Shown here piece by piece: positions 55,913 through 64,000 of a stretch of DNA of 64,000 nucleotides (its first letter is position 1; the number at the start of each line of letters is the position of its first letter). The notes below the pieces were generated by a model. The model saw only the letters and a list, made by a program, of their open reading frames with translations, ran no database searches and was not told the DNA's origin. The stretch comes from Blasia pusilla. Its lineage: Eukaryota; Marchantiophyta; Marchantiopsida; Blasiales. The stretch spans positions 20,832,001 to 20,896,000 of the forward strand of contig CM114275.1 of the NCBI GenBank assembly GCA_050084515.1, in the 5' to 3' direction. A program made the translations under genes and the position numbers.

Positions 55913-58221
55913 TTGGCTCGTGGAGTCTCGGCTGCGCTTGAGCTACACTCTCTGAGCCTCTACATGGCTAAGAGACAGCGAACTATGAATGAGATGCTAC
56001 ACAAGGAAGTTAGTCAAGACTTTGCAGAGGAGAACAGTAGGTCAGGATCATCGGATGGGAGAGAAGGGGAAAAATCGAATACTCCTCCTATAAGTCAGAC
56101 TGAGAAAAACAGATTGGCTTGGAAGGATGTTTGGTATACTTTGTTTGATTGGATAGAATTCCATGTAGAATCTGGTCGGATTTTTAGCAAAGTTTGTAAA
56201 CAAGATAAGGGGAAAAGCTCTTTTGCTAGGGATGGTGCCATTAACTGTAAGGTTTCGGCCTTCACAGATCATGGTAAGTCGAATGAGCACATGAAGCTTG
56301 CATGGGCTGCGAATGTGGGGAACAGATCCATGGCCAAGGCTATAGCCACTACAAATCGGACTTGTGATCTTGCACTTTTGACTCTGTTCAAATGTGCATA
56401 TTTTGTTGCAAAGGAAGCCTTGCCATTTTCAAAGTTCTCAAATCTGTGTAAGTTATTGATTTCTGTGAATGCACCTATAACCCGCGACTTGTACCAAGAT
56501 GAAAAAAGTTGTGCTAATATATGTTATTATATTAGCCAGGTTCTTCTCAGGAGGAACCTTTCTAAAGTGCAACAATCTCCTTTCTTTGGGATAATGATTG
56601 ACGAGTCCACAGATATATTTGTCACTGGACACCTTGTTGTATTTGCAACTTACTTAGATGAGGGGCAAGTAGAGAGTTGTTTTATAGGATTGCTACAATG
56701 TCCAGACAAATGTTCGAGCGCAATCACTAACAATTTGTTGGAGTTGATAAAGGATTCGGGACTTGAGGGATCAAAACTGGTTGCCTTTGGATCTGATGGA
56801 GCTTCTACTATGGTGGGAAGCCAAAACGGAGTAGCATCTCAGCTGAAACATAAGTTAAATCCTTTTATGTTGTCTGTGCATTGTGTGGCACACGGGACGA
56901 ATCTCGCTGCTTTAACAGCAGCAAAAGGTGTAGGGTGTAAGGAAATATCTATAGAAGTAGATTCAATCTTGAATGCAGTAGCTGGATATTTTAGAAGGTC
57001 GTCGAAGAGGAAGTGTGGTCTTGCAACTTTGTAAGAGAAGTTGAACGATTCTCAGAAAGTGATGAAGAGGTACCACAAGATTCGCTGGTTGACACGTTGG
57101 CAAGTTGTTACTACTTTATGTGACTCATTGGAATCTGTCCTTGCATATTTCAGAGATATCTCATCCTCGAAAGATGATGGTAATGCTGCAAATTTGTATA
57201 ACAAACTCAGATCATTTCAGATGATCTATCAATTGTACTTTTTGGCAGATATTTTGTTTCTTCTTGCTAACTTGAGTAAGGTGTTCCAAAGTAAGTTTGT
57301 AGATGTTAGTACCATAGGTAGTATAGTGACTTCTGAAATAGCTTCCATAACAATGAATTTTGTAATGGAGAACCCTGATCTGAATGTCTCCACTTTCTCT
57401 GAAGAAAGTGGTTATCACATTCTACCAGACTTTGGTCCTCCAGGGGGTTACTTGAAACGTTTACAATCTGAGTTAGGGGCAAAAATTTCCACAGCATAGA
57501 AATGTTGAGGAATCGGACAGGAAAGGATCTAGAGGCTGCCTTGTTGTTTCAGAAGAAATTTTTTGAGAGTGTTTGTGTAGCTTTACGAGATCGGTTTAGG
57601 GATAACAACTTGATTAGTGCTATGAGGATAATGAATCCTCTACACATGCCTTCAAGGCAAGTGGGACTAAAAAGTTGGGGTTGTAAGGAATTGGATGACC
57701 TCTATGCACATTTTGGGACGGGCTTACCCTTCAAAGGTCACTTGCAACCTTCTTTACTAAGTGTAGGAGCTGTGAAACAAGAGTTTCAATCATTTAAGCT
57801 CATGGCCACCACGGAGTGGAAAGATCGGAACTTCAAGGACTTGTGGGCTATGGTAAGTTGGAGCCCGTCCTTGCAATGTAATTTCTCTAACTTGCTCATT
57901 TTAGCCAATATTGCTAGGGTACAGTGTGTTAGTACTGTTATTTGTGAGAGAGCTTTCTCTGTGCAGAATGTGATCAAGACTAAAAGTAGGAATAGGTTAA
58001 TGACAAAGCATTTGGATGATGTTCTTAGGATTGCCTTGGAGGGGAAAATAGATGATTATGAAGCTTTGTTGGTTGAATCTGTAGTTCTTTGGAAGAATTC
58101 AGCACACTTTAGGTATGTGTATGCCAATCCCGAGAGATATATCCCTGAGATAGAAATTCCACCAGAAGTTCACGTAAATTTAAATGCCTTAGACCCAAGT
58201 GAAGTTGTTGTGGATGTGTAA
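55913..58221 (+). pseudogene. hAT-superfamily transposase, ZNF862/KIAA1586-like (decayed)
   Basis: Cut-and-paste transposase. From the N-terminus: a degenerate TTF/BED-like zinc finger (FSKVCKQDKGKSSF ... TDHGKSNEHMKLA, first Cys replaced by Ser), the block PFFGIMIDESTDIFVTGHLV, the catalytic-core landmarks FGSDGASTMVGSQNGVASQL and SVHCVAHGTNLAA, RWLTRWQVVTTL, and a C-terminal hAT dimerisation block (VSTVICERAFSVQNVIKTKS, then RNRLMTKHLDDVLRIA). A TAA (57,032-57,034) interrupts the frame and a one-base shift near 57,480 moves the C-terminal part to another frame, so this copy is inactive. The first ATG is 55,913; an internal ATG at 55,964 (MAKRQRTM) is an equally plausible start. Order and motifs match the ZNF862-like branch of hAT proteins. 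Confidence 0.92.
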
Positions 58222-58273
58222 GATGAGGGGGAAAAGCTTAGTGGTAGGGATAAGGGGGTCCCTTTTCTAATAC

Positions 58274-58301
58274 ATTGAAGCTTTTACTAAAAAGCTTCAA
58301 T
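58274..58301. repeat. Perfect 12-bp hairpin, 4-nt loop
   Basis: ATTGAAGCTTTT (58,274-58,285) and its reverse complement at 58,290-58,301 flank ACTA, ~55 bases after the transposase stop. It could act as an RNA 3' structure or be incidental. Confidence 0.85.
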
Positions 58302-58320
58302 ATATTATAGAGGGGTAAAA

Positions 58321-58373
58321 TCCTTGGCTCCCAGCTGGTGGGAGGCCTAGCCAGGTTCAATTCCTGCCAAGGA
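58321..58373 (+). ncRNA. tRNA-like fold without an anticodon arm (possible SINE head)
   Basis: A perfect 7-bp acceptor-like stem pairs TCCTTGG (58,321-58,327) with CCAAGGA (58,367-58,373). Inside are a 5-bp D-arm-like hairpin (CTCCC, loop, GGGAG) and a T-arm-like CAGG-TTCAATT-CCTG holding a B-box-like GGTTCAATTCC. There is no room for an anticodon arm, so it is not a functional tRNA gene. A tRNA-derived SINE or decayed tRNA is possible, and so is chance. Confidence 0.35.
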
Positions 58374-58621
58374 TGATGCACTAAAAGTGCACTAAAAGAA
58401 AGTGTGAACTTTGAAGTGAATGTTTGCAATAAAATTAAGGTCCAAGACTCCATAAGTGGAGAAGAAATGAAAAGAGGCTTAAGTCCAAGAGTACGTGGAA
58501 AAAAATGTCCGGTTAGTTTTTCAAATGCCGGATATCAACTGAACAACATTTCGAGTAATCAGAAATGGACTGCCGAGAATAATAAAATTTTGGAAAATTT
58601 CTGAACACTTTAAAAAAACCC

Positions 58622-61600
58622 CTAGAAATTTCCCGGGAGTTTCAAATATTACCTTTTGAAACCGGTTAAAAATTTTTAATTACCGGTTTATTCAACCTAC
58701 TGCCAAAAATTTACCCCCTCTCGTAAAAAAACTCCCCGGACCCTGTCCCATACTCCGTCCTGGGCCTCCCCTGGGGCCAGGGAATATTTTATGATTTTAT
58801 TCAATGGAGTTTAAAATTTAAATGTTCTCTCATTCAAAATGTCCTAAGGAGCTTATGCTACGCAGTATTTTCCTCTTTCACATGGAAATAATATTACTAA
58901 TAAATTCCAGCATTAGTGTGCTCGAATTTAGCATACATATTCATCTTACCAAATCTATCGTTATGTTTTTACTAGTGAGTAATAAAATAAAAATATTTTT
59001 GTTTTACTTAAAGATTTTTTAACGGGGAAGTGGCTTTTTCATTTGAATGGGTCTCATTGCCTATTATGATATTAATTTTATTTTTTTCTTATTGATAATG
59101 CTACAATTGATCACAAGAAAATATTTATGTAAATAAATAAAATTTTATATTTATGAAATTTTACTTTGAGATTTATTTATAGTCATGTCAATACGCTATT
59201 GAAATTTACATTAATGAAAAGATAAATCCAAATCTAAACCAAGCAATCAATGGCATACCTACGGTAAACACCCGATCTTCAAATCTATCGTTCTCTTCTT
59301 ATTATTACTAGTGTTTTTCTTGTTAGCTAGCATGCCCGCGTTTGTGACGAAAATAATTTTTTAATAACGTTATATGTTAGAGTTTAAATATAATTTCCAT
59401 TTTTTAAATCTTGAATAGTAATAATATTTCATTTTTTAATATATGTGTTTTCAGTTAAATTTCAAATACTACCCAATTCCTCTAAATAATTTCACTCCAT
59501 AAAACTTTAATAAAAAATATTTTCTCTTCCCCTTGCCACCAAAATAATATACATTGCCTAATTTAATTATTAAATTCATTATTAAATGTATTTATCTTTT
59601 CCATTCATTTTCTTTTCCCAATATATGAAATATGAATTAACACGATTATTTTTAGAAAGAATATTTTTAATTTAAAAACTTAAAATTTTATTTTCTTAAA
59701 TCTTAGAAGAGTAATAACATTCCACTCTTCTAAATAATTCAATCCTCAACTAAAATTTAAATGATATCCCACTCTTTTTAGTAATCCACTCTTCCATAAA
59801 ATTTATAAAATATTTATTCCTCCATCAAGTTTACTTTCCCTTCCCATCAAATATGAATTAGGGGACAAAATTCTAATAAATTTCTTGTTTTTTCAAATTA
59901 TCCCTCTATTTTATTTACACCTAGGATCACCCATTATAGTATAAATCAATTTAATTAATTATTATCATTCTTATTATTCTTCTTATTATTATTATTCTTA
60001 TTATTATAATCATTTTCCTCTTCCACTCAAGTCGGGTTGATTGTGGTCTTCACGTACTCAACTCTTTGAGTCCCGCTTTTTTTGTCTTCCGAATGGGTTT
60101 TCCATTACTTGCTTTTTATTGGGACCTCCTTCATTCTCTCTTCCACTCAAATTCATTAATTATCGTTGTTCGTATAATGTAAAGCAAGGGAAAAAATTTA
60201 AGCAAGTTGTTATTTTGTCTTACTCTCCCACTATTTTGTCTTATTATACATATAGGTTCATCCATTATAAGATAGATTCTGCATCTTCCTAATCCTAAAT
60301 TCAACATAAGTATTTTCATTTTTCCTTGTCCCATCATGCGAATCATTATTTTTTCATGAGAAAAATTAGAGTGTGATCCAAGTTTAAAGGGCTAGTTATG
60401 ATGGGCATCATCTTTGGCCAATGTTGATCGTTATGCCAAATGAATTGCACTTGATTGTCTACAACCATTTGTAATGGTTGACATCAGTGATTTTTGCCCA
60501 TCATCCTTTAATTGTCCATGAGGTCGTTAGATTTTTGGAATCTAAAGTTTTTGGGCGTACATCCTTGTGCCCTCCCAAATCTCTTGGGTCCTATAGAAAT
60601 TTCAAATAACAATATGTTAAAGTTATAGCTCTGTCCGTTGTGGTCTAAGTGCTTCCAACCATTGGCATTGGAGGGTATGTGATGAATGGTTTCTTGCTTC
60701 ACATAATTGTGAACTTGTTGGACATCGTGTTTGATAACATAACAATGCACTTGCTTGACTATGTGCTCGGTGTGTGTTTGGCCTTCCTTAAGAGAAACGA
60801 GGGCTTCTAATACTGAATCTTTTGGACTTTAGGCATTGATTTTTAGGATTAATTTGGATTTTGAAATTCAGTGTGGGACTTCTTTTCACTAGCGACAGAG
60901 AAGCTCGGTGAGTTTTGTAAAGGTGCGATCCAAAGTTCTTCCTTTGGTCGGCCATGTGATTCAAATGTAATGATCATACTATTCATTTTAAGAATTCAAA
61001 GAGCTTGTGCAAAGTAGTAGCATGATTTTTTTTAGTCTCATTAAATCAAAAGTTGACATTTCATAGGGGGGAACTAGTATAGCCCTAATGTGGAGGAAGT
61101 GGTTTACCATTCTTCTTGTCAAGGGAACCAATTCTGACATGTAATTGAATGAGATCCAAATTATAATGCTAAGGATTGGAGATTAGTAATCCTAGGGGAA
61201 TTGGGAGGATAGATACCTCTTTTTCCAAATGGATCAAACATTTGACATAATGCCAATATGCACCATGTCCAAACGTAAATGAAAAAGAAGAGTTATTCCT
61301 AGATTCTACTATTGTGATTTCCTTTCCATTTTGATACTCCTTCAAAATTTCTTGCACTCCTAGTGCTTGATGGGGTTCTCTCAATCATCAAACCTCGACC
61401 ACCTAGATATAGTGAAGTTCACAATATTTTCGGAGTACCCTATATCAATAGTCTTAGGCTTGTATATATACGAGGTGAACATAGGTGTCAACTCTAGTTA
61501 TCCTTTGCAAAGTCCTTAAATTCACAACTTCAAGTGCATGGTGCTTCAAATACATTGAAGCAATTAAAACACACATAATTAATCCCTTCTCCATGAATAA

Positions 61601-62555
61601 TCCTCCAAGTCCTAGCATATCCATAGTCATAGAAAACATTTGTGACTTTGAACTCTACAGCTTCTTTGGTACATTTGGACTCAATCTATATATATGTATA
61701 AACCCATATTTGGAGGGGTTTTATAATCACCTTTATGGTTCCCTCTGCTAGCCACTTCTTTGATTGAAAGTTGACCTTTATAATCACTTTAGATCAATCA
61801 GAGGCCAGCCAAATTTGCCAAACCATATGTGGTGGAGCTAATGCTTATGCACTATACAATTCCTCATGTTTGTTTCCCTAAAAGTGTGTGGATTTCCTAT
61901 CCTATATTCGATTCTTGGCAATCATCTCCCAACACAATCATCATCATAAGTAAAAAATTGGGGATCGGGATTCCTCACTTTCACACACTTCAAAGCACTG
62001 ACATGTCTTTGAGTTTCTCTCTCCGTATGGGAAGGCAAGAGGATGTACTAGGGGTGGAAGGGCAACATATACTCATACATCTCAACATGGAAGAACAAGA
62101 TTAGAGGTTTTAGCAATTGAAATAGAAGACTAGTTCCATACTCTTTTTCCCATCTATAAGCACTCCACAAAATGAGATTGATAGATCATAAAATACATAA
62201 AGTGTAGTTGAAAGTTTCCCTCTTTACTCATTCACATCCATTCTTGAGCAATATAGATGGGCCAATGGCAATGTCATTCTGCTTTGAGTCGCAAGAAAAC
62301 CCACTCAAGTTCTCATTCTTATTGCACCTAAGAAATCCCTTATCCCTTTCCTCCCCGTTATATCTTAAAGATTGCACTTGTGTTTGCCCTCTTGTATGGT
62401 GCAACTCAAACCTACCATCTTTGCCTTGACAATGTGCTTCATGGCCTCTAAAATATTAGCCATATTGGACCTAGCCAATGAATCCATCTCTACCAACCAC
62501 CTTTACTTTGGAAATGTGCACCATAGCCCTGAACTTGTGGGAGCTACAAGGAATC

Positions 62556-62558
<3 letters not shown>
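58622..62558. other. AT-rich, no gene recognised
   Basis: It contains an (ATT)n-like stretch near 59,960-60,015 and long A/T-rich tracts. Open frames up to 94 codons show no domain. The right terminus of the hAT element should lie in the first part but was not identified. Confidence 0.5.
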
Positions 62559-62606
<48 letters not shown>

Positions 62607-62636
62607 TAGATAGATAGAGAGAGATAGAGAGAGAGA
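62559..62636. repeat. (GA)n / (GATA)n microsatellite
   Basis: A GA run of about 22 units is followed by GATA repeats and more GA, adjoining the second copy of the dispersed repeat. A CT-rich microsatellite inside the repeat family may explain its position. Confidence 0.93.
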
Positions 62637-62639
62637 ATC

Positions 62640-63250
62640 TTATACCTACATGTCGTGCGCATACACATCGTTGTCACCGAACACACACACAAACACGCAC
62701 GATCCCATGCTAACTCATGACATCCAAACAACGAGAAAAGAAGAACCAAAATATCTCCAATCTCTCTCTACACAATCCCACACCATAGCTCTCAAAGGTG
62801 TGCACTCTCTCTCATGTCAAACCAAACCCACTCTCCTAATGAGAGGCTTGGGTTACACTCACAAGGCAAGGGACCATAGCTCCGCCGCCTCATGCCAAGA
62901 GGTTCAATAAAAAGAGAATGAGCTCTCAAGCTCTCTCTCCTTGGGATATATACCCTTCCCCTCTCCCAAGCTCTCTTTATGGTAACCTATTCTCCCAAGT
63001 CACCTCCTTGGCTCTTGACCTGATGTAGGAGGTCAAGGGCCACTTACCAAAAATAGAAAGTTGATCATATACTCAAAATGGTAATTGCCTAAATAGTAAG
63101 TTCCTCAATATGGGTCCAAATGAGCCAAAACAAAGGGGAAACTTGAGAGAGCAGATTTCTCGGGGCCTCAACAGGTCATCCTCGACCTCCTAGGCCTATC
63201 CTCCACTACTCTTGAAGACGCTCTACTAGATCTCATCGATCTATCCTAAA
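62640..63250 (-). repeat. Dispersed ~600-bp repeat, copy 2 (inverted relative to copy 1)
   Basis: The reverse complement of this block matches 28,130-28,705 through an ordered series of shared words (see copy 1). Copy 2 is longer by a few tens of bases and carries more CT dinucleotide runs. No coding sequence is visible. Confidence 0.65.
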
Positions 63251-64000
63251 GGGCGTGACATACATCAACATAGCACGAGGTTTACCTTGAGATCTTGTGC
63301 TCTTGCATTCTCTTGTAATAACTAATGGGATATGTGTAGATGATTAACAATGAGGTAAATAAGTTTAGAGGGGAATCCTATTGGACATTAAATTCTTGTT
63401 TGAACTCAAAATAAAAACTTCTATAAGATCTTGTCAACACATTTCAAGGGCCTATAAGTTTAGGAATGACTTTCTTTCCCTTCCTTAACAAGCGCTTGTT
63501 ATTTAGCACATAGAACAACCTCCACTAAAAAATCTATATGTTATTCTACTTTCTAAACTCTCTCTTGAGGCATGCAATGGTTCAAAATTTTTGATTAAAT
63601 ATGATCACTTGGAAAAATATTATATGAGTACCCTAAACTTGGCATTCTTAGTTATGTAATTAGAGAAGATATTCTTAGATATATCTGAATACAGAGTATA
63701 CTAGTGCTCATCTTTGTCCTTGGATTTTCAGCCTTGACTTCATCTAGGTATCTATACTATGACTCAGACATGGGGGGTTTTTATTATGTGTGGAAAGAAA
63801 TTAGAAGTGTACTCTCTATCAGAAGTGAAGCCCAATATTTCTTAAAATCGAGTTAATTCACCGTATGGGACTCTATTCCGGACTTGTGCGGTGGAATATT
63901 TGCAGACCTGTGCCTAGTTCGATTCATTGAGTGATTTGATTTGATTTTCTTGCTCGGTGTAGGGACACCTGTATGTGCTAAATCGCATCTTCCAGAGGGA
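63251..64000. other. AT-rich, no gene recognised
   Basis: No conserved block, repeat boundary or RNA gene is seen before the window edge. Confidence 0.5.

Noticed and set aside
58321-58373. Functional tRNA gene
   Set aside because: There is no anticodon arm and the length is only 53 bases.
62372-62605. Open frame ending in an Arg-Glu run
   Set aside because: The C-terminal run is the (GA)n microsatellite read in frame; the rest has no domain.

Overview
The window looks like a piece of a large, repeat-rich nuclear genome from the green-plant (streptophyte) lineage, from an organism that makes flagellated cells. Three things point there: a spliced gene for an axonemal dynein regulatory complex subunit (DRC9/IQCG type), which a plant keeps only if it has motile sperm; a spliced gene of the plant Golgi pectin-methyltransferase-like (PMT/QUASIMODO) family; and a Ty3/gypsy retrotransposon carrying its own DNMT3-like cytosine methyltransferase, a combination I recall being reported from charophyte algae. 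A charophyte with a large genome (Chara-like) fits best. A bryophyte, lycophyte or fern cannot be excluded. Nothing is bacterial and there is no CRISPR array.

Layout. 1-10,220: no recognisable gene; GA/CT microsatellites, a diverged ~196-bp tandem duplication and a GC-rich patch in AT-rich DNA. 10,221-19,841: a nearly complete but decayed Ty3/gypsy element, order gag - protease - DNMT3-like methyltransferase - reverse transcriptase - RNase H - integrase - PHD finger. It has a Tf1-like self-priming signal, and its terminal repeats are arranged as B - internal - A - B - A', like split direct repeats. 19,850-23,562 (minus): a decayed transposon-like gene with a C2H2/BED-like finger and an SDGD motif. 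23,563-29,926: AT-rich DNA with a dispersed ~600-bp repeat whose inverted partner lies at 62.6-63.25 kb. 29,927-30,840 (minus): remnant of a Helitron (PIF1-like helicase end plus a CTAG terminus), followed by two adjacent perfect 20-bp hairpins. 32,249-37,514 (+): DRC9/IQCG-like gene. 39,573-46,402 (minus): alpha-SNAP gene, nine exons, all splice phases consistent; its first intron holds a Harbinger-type MITE. 47,640-52,059 (minus): PMT-like gene. 55,060-58,221 (+): tandem repeats followed by a decayed ZNF862-like hAT transposase. 58,622-64,000: AT-rich, no gene seen.

How it fits together. The three host genes are housekeeping or cell-structure genes (flagellar axoneme, vesicle fusion, cell-wall matrix synthesis) with short exons and long introns, set among decayed mobile elements. 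The main discovery is the gypsy element. It joins a DNA-modifying enzyme (DNMT3-like), a predicted chromatin reader on its integrase (PHD finger), a self-priming signal and an unusual terminal architecture. This copy is dead: many stops, a disrupted methyltransferase active site, a truncated RNase H and a lost integrase glutamate. It points to a family that should have better copies elsewhere in the genome.
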